Assembly: GCA_950022655.1 (NCBI GenBank)
Contig: OX465587.1
Location: 23,873,716 to 23,937,715, forward strand
Reading direction: 5' to 3'
Source: Alentia gelatinosa
Lineage: Eukaryota; Annelida; Polychaeta; Phyllodocida; Polynoidae
DNA length: 64,000 nt
Of the stretch, positions 1-12,700 are shown one piece after another (the first letter of the stretch is position 1; each line of letters begins with the position of its first letter). The notes beneath the pieces were generated by a model. That model was not told where the DNA came from and did not search any database. It was given only the letters and a program-made list of their open reading frames with translations. The position numbers and the translations under genes were made by a program.

Positions 1-1194
1 TAGGTATGTTTGTTAATATAGAATCGAGGTTGTGTAATTTGTAATCTTTCTCATATGGGTTTATAAGCTAGAAGATTATTTTCAGTGTTTATTGATAGAG
101 GACAAACATCTCTATATCTAACAGAGATGGCATGGAATCAGGTTTGAAACTAATACCCTATGATGTTTATAAATACAGGTCTGGAACCTTGTAAAGTATT
201 AATCTAATGGTATTTATCATCACAGGTTTGTAACCTTATGGTGCTTATCAATGTCAATTACCAAGTAATTTTGTATTATGAATACGGTGTGATATTGACA
301 CTTATTGGTTTTAATCGAATGACATTCATCAATACAGGTTGAAATCTAGGAGTGCTTAACCATGCAAGTCTAAGACTGAGAGTGCTCTTTAGTGGTTAGT
401 AATAAGTATGTCATATGAATGTCTTTTTTTCAAAACTGTTTTCAAAGCGGGTTAAAACCAATATTAGGATAAAAAAAAAAAGGCAAGATGTTGTTCATGA
501 TATTTCAAAGAATAGAAATAAAAATTTGTTTCATCCTAGCATTTACTGTTGTCTAATTTGTCCAATTTTATATACTCATGCTTCATGAACTAAAAACCCT
601 TATCTGACAGTGTATAGGAGTTCTTCTACACATGGGAGAAATGAAATTGGAGCTTATTTTAGTATAGAGGAACGGTTGAGAGGGCGCCGCAGATTGAGGA
701 AAGTGGCGCACCCTGGCAGAGATGAAAGACGAAGTGGAAACGCATCTGGAGTCACCATACACTGGCAACCAGAGCTAAACAAAATTAGCTCTGGTTGGGT
801 TAAATATGCGGCCTCCTTGACCCAGTAGCTGTATCTGTTTGTTACTCTCCTACCAGACATTTTGTAATGTTTGGAGAGTGTGTTTAGTCATAACCTTCAA
901 GGCAATTTACCATTTTGTTATTTCCTTTTGTGTTTATTTCTAGAGTAAAACCACCATAAAGCCAGACTTATTTATTAATTTGCTAAGCTATGAATTCTAC
1001 CTATTGAGTATTTCTGCCTTTTATTAATAGAGCCTACATAGAACAACACTACCTGGATCGAGGCGTACCCCGACTGATCCCTGTGTGGTTTAACCCGACC
1101 AACCCCTATATCGTAGAAGGGGTTGGTTGCCAAACTAGAGTCACCAGACCTTACTCATTACTTATACCCTTTGCCAATCACACATCTGCACTTT
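1..1194. other. AT-rich stretch without recognisable gene
   Basis: I see no convincing coding exon, RNA gene or intact repeat here. The segment at about 610-830 is less AT-rich and is open in one frame on each strand. Neither translation resembles a family I recognise, and there is no clear pair of splice sites. Confidence 0.4.
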
Positions 1195-2430
1195 ATGACC
1201 TTGTACAGCGACCCGATTGATATCAAAGAGAGCCGCTGTGAGCCGAGCCGGGGTGAGCCACGGGCCGCTGGTGTGGATTCATAGAAAATAATTCAAAGTT
1301 TCATAACTTTGGATCCAATTAAGATATTCGGAAACTGTTTTCAGATTCATTATCCCCTCTGTCTCTCTGTCACTCGTAAATCGGACAAGGGGATAGGTAG
1401 CATCGATGTTCAAATGGCATTCTTAGAATTGGGAACAGTCGGTGAAGTGCGTACAGCGACACGATTATGGTCGGGCAGAGTCAGTCATTACCCCCACGCC
1501 AGTAATGCCCGACCCGATTAAAATCGGGTTTGTGAAGTGCGTACAGCGGTGTGATCGGTATGATCGGGCACAATGGTCGGGTCGCTGTCTTATAGGCTTA
1601 AGTCATTTACCACTAGCCGACTATTCGCCATCGATCTGGAGTCGGGAGCCACCGAAGAAAGATCGGTGAATGGAAACTCTTATGCAGAAAAGTACCCATC
1701 GATGTCTTGCGCATAGATTATGCAATCAGGCCGACTGACTTGGTGACCGACAGAATCAAAGGGGATATAGACCTACCATATACGGCAAAAACAAGGGATA
1801 CACTACACCCTCTCCGAATTTCATATCCTGACGTGCAGTCGTTCGCCACCACCGACTGACGTTTAAGAGAACTCAATCAATTGGTGCCCTCTTCGTTAGC
1901 CAGTGTAAAGCCTATAAGACACCGAAATTTTTTTCCAATTCATCCCGACCATCGGCTCGGGAAGAATCAGGAATAAAATGTCGATGTCTTATACCTATAA
2001 GACACCGACATGCCGACTTCCCGATCACACCTCCTCCTTTTATAACCTCGTAAATTAAACCTGATTGAGATTAAAGAGAGCGACCGGGTGCCGGACCCGG
2101 CTGGGAACCGGGACGGGTGATAGGTCTACATAGGCAATAATGCAAAGTTTGCTAACTTCTGGTTTATTTAAGATATCAGAAAACGGTTCTCAGATTAATA
2201 ATCACCAATGCCTCCCCTACAAAACGATATAAAGCACAAAGAAAATCGGACTGGGGGATAGATAGTCTCGCTATTTAAACGGTCTGCCCAGAATCGGGAA
2301 CAGTCTGTGAAGTGCGCACATCGTAATCTTAAGGTCGGTGAGAGTCGGTCATATCTGACATGGTAGCAATGCAATAACAAGCAATAAAATCGGGCCAGTG
2401 AAGTGCGTACACAGACCCGATTGATGCGGA
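1195..2430 (+). repeat. Diverged tandem duplication, about 850 bp offset
   Basis: The block at about 1195-1460 reappears, diverged, at about 2041-2326. Shared landmarks in the same order are a CCCGATTGA / CCTGATTGA segment, an AAAGAGAGC segment, AAGATAT, the TTTTCAGATTCAT / TTCTCAGATTAAT stretch, a run containing ATCGGACWRGGGGATAG, and GGGAACAGTCKGTGAAGTGCG. GTGAAGTGCGTACA also recurs at about 1529 and 2400. No coding potential is evident. It may be two old copies of one repeat or a local duplication. Confidence 0.5.
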
Positions 2431-2940
2431 TTGCCACAGACCCGACGGATCCGTCGGGCAAAGGTCGAATCGGGCACAGCCGTCGGGTCGGTGTCTTATA
2501 GGCTTTAATTGGCTTATACCAGATCTATCTGCACCTGACCGATCAAAGGTTTTAGAATGTTGCAACTGGACCAGTGTTCCAAGCGTACCACCTTCACGTA
2601 CCGGACAAAGGGGCCCGTCCTCGCGGACGTTTGCAGAAGCTGCAGGGTTAGGTGCTTGGAGGCAGGTAAGACTGATGACCACTTCACTGATTTTATTGAA
2701 GAAGCCGCCATTCTAAGTATAATAAATTTTATTCAGGAGATTCTACATTTGAAGGAATGAGTGATATTTGACCTTGTGGTAGGCTTCAGAATTTGGAAGA
2801 TGCAACAGCTAAACTAGCAGCCAGGGTAGAGGATGTAACCAATTATTGAAAAATGGCGAATTTGATTCACATGGGATGACACACCTGGTACATAATCTCA
2901 GACACATTGAACAACACCCTGGGACTCAAGTAACCATGAA

Positions 2941-3075
2941 GTGAGGGGTGTTACAAACATGCAACTATGCTTGCTCGTCTCCTATTGGCTAGGGCAGGTA
3001 TATAGGCGCAGCAGGTCCTTTTGTCTCACCAAAATGGTGAGATAGGAAGCATGAAATGTTTGTAACACCCTTCAC
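2941..3075. mobile_element. Small inverted-repeat (MITE-like) element
   Basis: GTGAGGGGTGTTACAAACAT at 2941-2960 is the near-exact reverse complement of ATGTTTGTAACACCCTTCAC at 3056-3075 (19 of 20). The 95 bases between carry no ORF of note. It resembles a non-autonomous DNA element, but I could not define a target-site duplication. Confidence 0.5.
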
Positions 3076-3166
3076 CTCAAGGGTACTGGAGTGCCAGGGT
3101 GAGGGTGCACTTTTCCTTGAGACTGATAAAAGCACTTTGCCGTGAGAATTTTGTACCGACCGAGAA

Positions 3167-4058
3167 TTGTCTGAGACTAGGAGAAAGGACTCAAACTTAA
3201 ATTATAGGCCACATATCAATAGGTTATATAAAAATGTTAGTCATAAATTGTACCAACTAACCAAAATGAAACCGTTTTTGTCAACTACTGCTGCATTAAA
3301 AATTTATAAGTCCTGTATCATGCCATATCTAGTTTACGGGGATATTCTGTTTATGCTAACTGACCAAAAAAGCCTTGGGAAACTCCAGCTTTTTCAAAAT
3401 AAATGTTTACGGTTATGTCTAAAGTGCCACAAAAGGACTCCAATTCCAGTCCTACATGCTCGAGCAGGTCTCCAATTACTATGTCATAGAAGAGTGGCCC
3501 ATCTAAAGAACTTTATGTCCAAACGTGCACAAGTCTCGACGAATTTAGTCCAAAACCCATTACCAACAAGAGCACATGATGCTCCCTTAATACATGTTAA
3601 CAGACCAAATTGTCTAGCCTACATGAAGTCGATAGAGTTCCATGGTGGCTGTACCTGGAATGAACTTCCGTCACTAGCCCGCAACATTCCAACCTATAAA
3701 TACTTTAAAAGTATCACTAAAAAATTGTTATTGGAAACCATACCTCAACTTGTCTAGTGCCATTTTATTACTTGATCTGATTCTGTGTGTCAACGTCTAC
3801 TTCCCATTACTATGTTGTACTGCAGGTGAGAAATGATGTATAGTCCTTAGACCTTGGAAATCTTAACACTATTTAACAGTGTTCCATCCATTGCTATTTT
3901 TTGTAAGTTAGGCCTGGTAATGAAAACCAGTTGCCATGATAGCAGCTGATACCGTGGCCACTTTATTGACTCCATGTTCAAGTATTGTCAAATTCTCTTG
4001 AAGTTGTAAACTACCTCAGTCAATATAGAAATCTATTAAAAAAAAGAAGGAAAAAAAG
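3167..4058 (+). pseudogene. LINE 3' fragment: end of reverse transcriptase ORF, 3' UTR and A-rich tail
   Basis: An open frame of 196 codons (3167-3757) matches the C-terminal part of the ORF2 protein of CR1/Jockey-like non-LTR retrotransposons. It has the PYLVYGDILF segment typical of the region after the RT thumb, then a WNELPSLARNIPTYKYFKS end. The RT catalytic core and endonuclease are missing, so the copy is 5'-truncated, as is common for LINEs. The stop at 3755-3757 is followed by about 270 bp of non-coding sequence and an A-rich tail (about 4035-4058). It is dead as an element, although this C-terminal frame is still open. The exact LINE clade is not resolved. Confidence 0.75.
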
Positions 4059-4200
4059 GTGTGAAGTACACCAGTCTCAGGTACGTGAGTCTCTATATGT
4101 GAATTCCACTTCATGGAAAACAGGTTTTACTAGTCTCAAGGAAAAATGGCGAATTTGATTCAAATGGGAGGACACACCTGGTAAATAATCTCAGACATAG

Positions 4201-5610
4201 TCTCAGTGAACACTCAGACTGGGATTGATTTTCAATTTGATTAGCTGTTTATATTTCTTGATAGGTATGTCTGAGAGTGAAAATTCGTGGACACAGACTG
4301 GGTTTAACCATACCAACCTCTTTGTTGGAACAGAGTGAAGACATTATCAAAATAGGTATCTACCTAATAAAGTTCTTTATTGTAAAATTGAACATCCTGC
4401 GTCCTTAGAACGGTAAAACCCCCAGGCAGCATGCGCAAGTGGCGTAGTAATGCCTCCAGGCATCAGGCGTCCTTAAACGGTTCACTTCTGGATTGCTAAT
4501 TCCTCGCTCAGTGGCCGAACAGATGGATCGAGAGTCGCTGATCTTATCAATTGAGGTACATTCCATATCAATTTTAAAAATGAGGTTTCCATTGTGATCA
4601 TAAATGACAATATTGATTTGAAGTCTGAAAATTTCTCTATTTCTTTATTTCTCCTCTCCTTCATCGACCTTTTGTTCTTATAGTAGCAGCACTTCAATAA
4701 CATACTATGTTTTTAGAGCGTGCTTGCATGCCTATATATATCATCTAGAGGTTAGAGTGATCACATATATACACTTTCAGCGTGCTGCCAGAAAACTATC
4801 CCTTCACTGTCTGTGTGCTGCTCACTGTGCTACTGGCAAAGGAGCAGGGTGCCAGTGTCTCAGTGTATTAGAAGCGTGCCCAACTGACCATGACCAATCA
4901 CTCAAGACCAAAATACCTCATTGACCAACTGGTGCTTGATATATCTGGATCCTAGACTCAGGCAATTGATGGCAAGTTGAATGGATGCAAGTGGGTTACA
5001 GAAAACGATCCATATATACTTAATGTAACCCAAACCTTTCAATTGTTCATTTATAATTACACGCTCATTCATCTATGATGAACATACCATTCACTCCTAG
5101 TTATAAGGTAAGCTCCTAAACAGACCGAGAGTTGACCGCCATAACCACCTTACTTCATATTCATCAGGGTTTAGAAATATACATGATACATCAGCGAGCA
5201 AACCTCCTTCCAAAGTGTAGTCATAATACATTCAATTCAAATCAGAGCGCAATACAAGGCGTTACAAGTACACTAGTACAAACAACAAGTATATATCATG
5301 ACACCACACAGGTGTTGCCGTTCAGCGCCGCCTAACGGCCCACTGTCTAGTTACGCGGCCGCTTGGACAAACACTGCGGGTCCGACTGCATTCATATAAA
5401 GACATATAGCAATCACACCTAGAGTGTGAATGGTGGGTGTGATTGCAGGAGTGTTGTTTTTGGACAGATTGGACTGCTAGAACAATTAAAGGCATTGTAT
5501 CAACGAGTCTGGACTATCAAAACTTTACAGTTGATAATTGTTTTGGTTTTAACTTGGAGAAAGAAGCATATAATAGCTCGGCCTGCCCATGTATTAAGGT
5601 GTATTCAATT
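4201..5610. other. Intergenic stretch, no gene recognised
   Basis: I saw no exon with good splice sites or family motifs. The short open frames at 4482-4703 (minus), 5132-5335 (plus) and 5443-5643 (plus) are AT-rich and do not resemble known proteins. The segment around 5310-5430, containing CCGTTCAGCGCCGCC, shares short blocks with the reverse complement of 24690-24930 and may be a diverged copy of one repeat. Confidence 0.35.
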
Positions 5611-5885
5611 TCGGTGATCCTATGTTATCTATGCTATATCTGAAGTATTATTGAGGCAATATGCATGTATGACACACCGGATTTGAGCTGGAACACCATA
5701 GAATACGATACACTCATTATTATTTCTCTGAAAATAATGTACATGGGTATTATAAACATATCACTTTCATACACTCAGTGATCCAATGATAAAGTATACG
5801 TTGCCAGGGGTATGTTTGGCTTCAGGTATGGCGTAACTAAGCAGACAGGGTGCGACACCGGCCTGTGCTCTGGTAATATCAGATT
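5610..5885 (-). repeat. Interspersed repeat G, copy 1 (minus)
   Basis: The reverse complement of this block aligns with 23885-24160. Shared landmarks in order are AGGCCGGTGTC, CCCCTGGCAA, TGACTGAGTGTATG-like, ATACCYRTGTWYATTATTT, TATCGTAYTCTATGGT and AATACTTCAGATAT. By eye identity is roughly three quarters over about 270 bp. There is no coding capacity, and no terminal repeats could be defined. Confidence 0.55.
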
Positions 5886-6610
5886 GTGTCATGTACCATC
5901 TTTATTTTCATGTTGTATCGCTACCTTCTACAACATCGCATTTTCGGTGTCATATGTGAAAGGTTCAGTAGATTTGTAATTTGAATTAGATGGTGACATA
6001 ATTAGGATGCGAGCCGCAAAATGTCTGGAGCAACGCTTTCGACCTCGGATAGTTATTCTGCAATCTGAAAAACGGGGAGCAACGACCTCCGAGGAGCTTA
6101 TTCCTTCAAAGTTAATTGATAAATCTTATAACACTCCCGAGATGTTACACAATGAATATAAAAGTTTGGGTATATCTATGCAGCTCTACATCCACACACT
6201 CAAACACACCTACGCACACCCACACATATCTACTCACACGCCCACAGACAGACACTCGCAATATCTCTTTAGATATTCCAACTTTGATGTTTCTTTTCAT
6301 GAAATGGCCTACCTGCAGTTATTCCGTTAATTTAGACCACTATATATATAGCGGTGAATTCATTAATTCACTACCATATCCCAATCAGTGGCCATTCTAT
6401 TCACCATAGTTCCAATATTGACTAACTTCGTAAATATCAGTTCGTTAATATTCATACTCGAGTGATGAATGTATAATCATATATATATATATATGATATA
6501 ATAAACGGTCTTTCTGGCCATATCTCCTCTATGATATCAACTACGGTCTACCGCAGATGTCAGACGTCATCTACTCGCGTAAGACGCTGCTGACGTCATC
6601 GTTGACCTCA

Positions 6611-6719
6611 TCACTTTGGGACGTACCGTCCTCCGCATGCCGGTCCCATGAAAGGCGCCGCCTTGCGACGTGGATATCCCGGCATAGTTCGACGTCCGTA
6701 CTCGTCATACTTCCTGTAC
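6611..6719 (-). CDS. MMP exon 10: hemopexin blade 3 and C-terminus
   Basis: It encodes residues 436-471. [18 protein letters not shown] is a good hemopexin blade segment and joins exon 9 in phase (AA|G). The frame then reads [14 protein letters not shown] and stops at 6611-6613. A GTACGT, a plausible donor, sits within the last codons, so a further exon for blade 4 is possible, but I did not find one on this strand below 6600. Cys464 could pair with Cys322. Confidence 0.65.
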
Positions 6720-9700
6720 CTTGAAATGAAATGCGATTAGAATAGATGGTCACTATGTTATCAATATTGAAAATTCGAGGGACACGGCTGAAGGGGTTGC
6801 CTTCTGAAAAGGTAACAGGTGTCCCAGAAACCCCATCATGGACGAATGTCTCTGTATCACTTTATAAGCCTGTTTCTATTGGCCGACGAAAACGGCATAG
6901 ATTTCTTTTAATTGCCCTTAAAGTCTGTTTCCATTGACTGGTACATCGGTGGTTCTTGACTGTAAATCGGTGTCAACTTAACATTGAAAACTCATATTCA
7001 ATGCCCAAGGAGTATTTAGAAGAAATACTCAATTTGGGAATAATGCCACGAATGTTAGCCGATAACTCAATGTGAGGGGTGAGATAAATTCAGAAACCTA
7101 TTCAAGTCTACGTCAGAGCTCGATCCATCTCGTTTGAATCGCTACGTAATTCGCATGGCTTTGCCTTGTGAATTACTCTGCTATTCAAACTCGATGGTAT
7201 ATCAGCTCTGACCGTAAACTTGAATAGGTTTCCTCAATAATATAGCTCTAATGTATATACACTGTGTAATAGGGTGCTATTCAGACCAACTCAGTCATCA
7301 TATTTGTAGTATTGAAAGCGAGATCCCTCTTCAAAAATAATAAAGGGCGATGAAAAGAACTAAGAGCAGATTATCCATCGTAGACGGATTGGGGCAGTGA
7401 ATGAACAGTTTAACCTACTGCTTATAAATTCATTTACAATTTCATCGAATGGATAGTATAATCTACTGAATAAGACCATGATTTTTATATGGGTAGACAG
7501 GTTGATGAGTTGGCAGGCTGATGGGTAGGCAGGTTGGTTGGTTGGCAGGTTGCTGGGTCGGCAAATCGATAAGTAGGCAGTTTAATGGTTAGACAGGTTA
7601 ATGGTTGGACAGGTTGATGGGTAGGCAGGTTTATAGGCTGGTAGGTTGCTCTGTAGGCAGGTCGATGGGTTTGTAGGTCGATCGGTAGGCAGGTTGATGG
7701 GTAAGTAGATTGATGTCATGGCAGGCAGGTTGATGGGTGGGCAGGTTGATGGGTGGGCAAGTTGATGGGTAGGCAGGTTGATGGGTAGGCAGGTTGATTG
7801 TTGGGCAGCTTGATGGGAGGCAGATTTATGGGTAGACAGGCTGATGGGTAAGTGGGTTGATTAGTAAGCAGGTTGATGAGAGGGCAGGTTGATTGGTGGG
7901 AAGTTTGATGGGTGGGAAGGTTCATGTGAGGGCAGGATGATGGGTAGGCAGGTGATTGGTGGGCAGGTTGATGGGTAGGCAGTTTGACGGATGGGCAGGT
8001 TGATTGGTGGGCAGGCTGATGATAAGCAGACTGATCGATAGGCAGGTAAATGGGTGGTCAGGTTGATGGGTGGGCAGGTCGATTCGTGGGCAGTTTGATG
8101 GGTAGGCAGTTTGATGGGTAGGCAGGTTAGGTGTATGAGGTGGGTGTGCAAGATGTCACACAACAAATAGTAAAAAGTCTCTTCTCACTTTTCGCCTTTG
8201 ACAGCAAGCAGATAACCATTTTGACGCACAGCAGCTTCTAGGTTCGCCGGAAGTCCCGGAAATACGGCGGAAATGCGGGTCGGACCCTGTGTATACCGTT
8301 GCTGGATTTCATCAAATTCCCATAGGTTGGCTCCCTGTTACAGAAAGAGGTCATCGAGTTAGTGCATGCATTTTATTCATATAATGAGGGGGTGGATCCT
8401 TATTTGAAAAATAGAGATCTTACCTAAACAACCAAAGCATACCTAAGAGACACTTATCATATCTAAAGCAACGAAAATATACCTGAGACACATATATATC
8501 CTCCCCAGAATACCCAAATTGTAACCCAAATCATGAAGTAAATCCCACAGAGCTTACACATAGAAAAACACAAAATTGTTACCTGGAATACGTATATTTT
8601 TCCACTTCTGGACATGAATGCTGCTTGAGGGGAGGTAGAATTAAATCCCACAGAGCTTACACAAAGAAAAAAAACCCAAGAATTGTTACCTGGAATACGT
8701 ATATTTTTCCACTTCTGGACATGAATGCTGCTTGAGGGGAGGTAGGATATCTGGAGCCCCTGATAGTAATACGGTCTATTCTGTGAAAGTTGTAGTATTT
8801 GTAGATGGAACGTCCTGTTGAAGCAGACCAAGGTTTTAGTAACATCTTACTGTTCAGTTGGTGAAAGGAAATTTTATATCCAACACAAAAACAGCTTTTC
8901 TATTCACCATCAATCTCAACACCCAAATAGCTGCTACAGACTACCTTTAAAAGAATGACTATACCCTCATAAAATCCCTAAAAGAACCATAAAAACTAAC
9001 TAAAACAGTTACTATAACCACCTTAAAATCCTCACACTGAAATAGTAACGCCAGCGATATGTAAACCATCACACCCTGGTAAGTTAATAGAGTCATCTCT
9101 AGGCAATAAAAGTCTTATTTCATCAGCAAAAACAGCAATTCAACCCATAAAAAGTGTGGCATCGTTCTAGAAATCTATTGGTACAAGATCTGGGTTGGAT
9201 TTAGATTTCCGGCATAAATCTATATCAAACGACATGAGACTTTATCTGCCCTCAAAATGTGAATAGGAGACTTCATTCCGTTAAGTATCTTACAGGTATA
9301 TTATGGGCCTCTTACCTTTAAAGAAGTAGGTATAATGTGTGCTGTTTGAAAAGGCGGCAGCACCCACGTTGTGTGGTAGACGGTTGAAGACAGAATCAGC
9401 AGCCACTGGATACCCCTGCTCTTTTGTCCAGGTATTTAAAAGCCACACCTGATTCCCCTTGAATACGTAGAAACCGCCGTGAGCACCTATAACAAAAAAG
9501 ATACGAAAGAACTCATACTCGATACAAAGAAATGTGTATATCATAATGCTTTCAATCTGGGCAATTTTCACCCTCTCATAACTTCTCCAACTATGAGACC
9601 TTTCGATTAATGGTTCTGACCAATCTCTAGACAGTGTAATTTCTTACCATTTATGTCTTAAAGATAGACGAGAATCTTGCTGAAATTACTGATATTGAAT

Positions 9701-12700
9701 ATAGTATAGAGCTTTGAATGATTTAGTAGGATTCATGAGTGTCATCAAACAGGGAGTGCTGATACATTAGTAAAACGTATTCACATTGTTGGGATCTTCG
9801 TCAAGTTCCAAGTTTCTTTCGATAAAAATATTCAACGAGTTCGAGAGCTTAACATTATTGGTGTGACTCACTAGCATATGTATACAACAATATGTGACGA
9901 ACGATCGCCATCATCTTGTAGGTGAATAACTCTGTCGTGAAATTTGTTTTCAATACAAAATTACTGCAGAGACTGCAATGTGAGGCGAGGAGTTAAGAAG
10001 TTGGCTTACCTAGCGCCATGGCGTCGTACTTCATCGTGCAGATATCCGGGACATCGGAATCCGCTTCTCCTGGTGTAGGAGCTGCTCCTGGGTGGGGGGT
10101 GGCGGGGCGTCCACCTGATAAAATACGGCCAAAATGTCTCAGAGTACCTTGTTTCGGTTTGGGTGTTGTTGTCACGGTAACTGATTATTCACAAAGATTA
10201 TATGTCGTGATAAGTTCGATCACTCCTCTTTGGTACTGGCTCACAACTAGGAATCTTTAATCCCAGATTATTTCCATACTTCTAATATCAAAATAACTCA
10301 ACTCCTGGTGACCATTTACCAAAACAATACAAATTTCAAGCAACACAAATATCTAATTCTAATGACCATAAAAATTTACTTAATAACAAATACTGGTCTT
10401 TAATTACTATGACTTCCGATCAAGTAATAAGACAATACATATTTCTCTTATTATCACAATTGCAATATGGCTGTAGTCTTGAAACTGCGAAGACTTACCA
10501 TATAAGGACTGGATGGCTCTAACGTCATCATCGTGTAGCATCATGTCTGGATTGTAGCCTTTGTAGTACGGTGCCATCAGGGCTTGTGGAACATTAGAGT
10601 GACCCAAACCAAGAGCATGCCCGAACTCGTGAGTAGCCACCGTCTCCAGGTGAGTACCTCGACTTCCTGTGAGGGACCAGGCTTCGGCCTCGTCAAAGTG
10701 AGCCTCGCCATTCTCCGGGTAGAACGCATGCGCCAACACGCCCCCTGTAGGAAGTGAGAGGAACTTCTATTGCTACAATATGTTTTTCTCATTGTCAATG
10801 TTTATTGATGAAACTAAATCACTCATATATAAAAGAGTGTTACATATTTTGGGAAAGTATTCAGGTAGTCTGAAAGAAGGCCGATGGGTACATTAATAAT
10901 CAGGAGAGAGGGAATGTAGTTGAGAAAGTATTTACGTAGGTAGGTGTATAGCTGCCTAAAGCCCCGTTTCCATTGGCGGATTTCCCGTCACTGATCTACA
11001 GTCAGGAACCAGCGACAGACTTTTGGCACTGTTGACCCAAAATCAGTCAATGGAAACGACCCAGCTCGTGAAATAACTAAAGGCTTTTTCTGCTTAGATT
11101 ATGCAATATGGCACCACTCACCACTGAGTAAAAGCTTGGTCATTGAGTGAAATCTACTATCCTTCTATGCCGACGCACACTCGGTGGTACCACCGACAGA
11201 CTTTTTGGGTAACACAAAAGATCTACACCCTTTTCGTCAGCCAATGAAAACAGGCCTTAAATCAGTAACCAGTGAGGTAACTTGTGGGAAAGTGGGTTTA
11301 CGCACCCCTCTCATAAGATCTCACACTCTCTAAGCGGCATTCTGTATTCCAGTCCAAATAAAGCCACTAGGAAGCCAAGTATACAGTATTCCCACTAGGT
11401 GGCATCATCATAGGAATCTGATGTACTTGTTTACCACAGGAGGCAGGCCAATAGATTCTCAAGGCTCTAAGCCTAGTTCGTTAATAATTCTTCTCCCATA
11501 GTGCGTAGTGCACCACAGGTGAGGGATGTCCTTCGGGAAACTCACCCTGTCGGTCAAAAGCGTTCTGGACCCCGTCGCCGTGATTACCAGAGGCAAACTT
11601 GATGCTCAGGTCCGCGTTCCCAGACGACATTTCTTCAAAGCTCAGGCCGGACACGTCACTCCAGTGACGCAGGGCGTTAGCGAAGGCGCGTCTGTGACAA
11701 GACAGAGAAGAAAACTCAAAGACCTGAGGTCCAATCATGTGTATGGTATCACGTGGTGCCATACACTATTTTACTACTTATATATACCAATGCCGTATAT
11801 ACTTTTTATGCACACCGTTTCACCATATAACGTAAAAATACGGTACGGACCACTTGTCCGTACATGAAAATACGGACCACCTTCCCATACACGTTTATTG
11901 AAATATTGGTTGTTAAGCCAAATGAAATTAGTGATTTTTTTAAATTTTGGGTATACAGTAAATATAGAACAACCTATTTATCCTACCCCTAATATAAGAT
12001 CCCATAGGCTTAACATTGGGTTTCCGTATGCCACGCTGACTGGCATATGGAGTTTTATATGCCACTAGTGGCATACAGCATTGTTATCACGTAATATTCC
12101 AAAATCGAGGAGATAGGGTAGGATAAAATCAAAACTTGATTCGTTTTAATCTTGGCCACCGCATTCCACTCCTGAAGTTTTGGCTCTGGACTTCACTCGG
12201 CTTCGCCTCATGAAGTCACTTTGCCAAACTCCAGTCGTGGAATACGGTGACCAAGATTAAACCTCATCCAGTTTTACGATAGTACCATGCTTGTACAAGC
12301 CACAAAACACGATAATAATTCAGGGTTTGTACGGAACTCGGCGTAAACGCCTCGTTCCGTACGAACCGTGAATTATCATCTCGCTTTGCCGCTTGTGCAG
12401 CATGGTCAGGACGTTCTATATGAATAGAGAACACGTTGACATATCGGCAAAGTGGACAATCACTTCGCTATTGTTTCTACACCAATTCATTCAATATAGT
12501 ATGAATTTTGGGTACATAACAAAGATAGAACAACATACCATGGCCCTACATCATACACTACTCGCTGAAGTTATATTTATTCACGGGACGCAGCCTCACA
12601 TCCTCGTTCCGTAAATAAACGTCAACCTCATTTCGTTTTGAATCATGTATACGATCAAGGTCGGATTGATCTACATAAGGATCTTGGTGTGGGTTTTGGT

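Larger units (their letters stand above)
2851..4200 (+). repeat. About 55-bp direct repeats bracketing a composite insertion
   Basis: AAATGGCGAATTTGATTC and the roughly 35 bases after it (2851-2907) recur at 4144-4198 with few differences. Between them lie a small inverted-repeat element, a LINE 3' fragment and its A-rich tail. The arrangement could be a long target-region duplication or two copies of one repeat. A shorter inverted match (TTTTCCTTGAGACT near 3113 against AGTCTCAAGGAAAA near 4132) lies just inside. Confidence 0.55.

Noticed and set aside
2556..2665. Possible plus-strand exon reading CRSCRVRCLEAG with AG acceptor and GTAAGA donor, like the end of a nuclear-receptor zinc finger
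   Set aside because: Spacing is one residue short of the C-x2-C-x4-C pattern, the preceding part does not match, and no partner exons were seen. Probably chance.
7716..8166. Pro/Thr/Asn-rich open frames
   Set aside because: They are translations of the 16-bp minisatellite.
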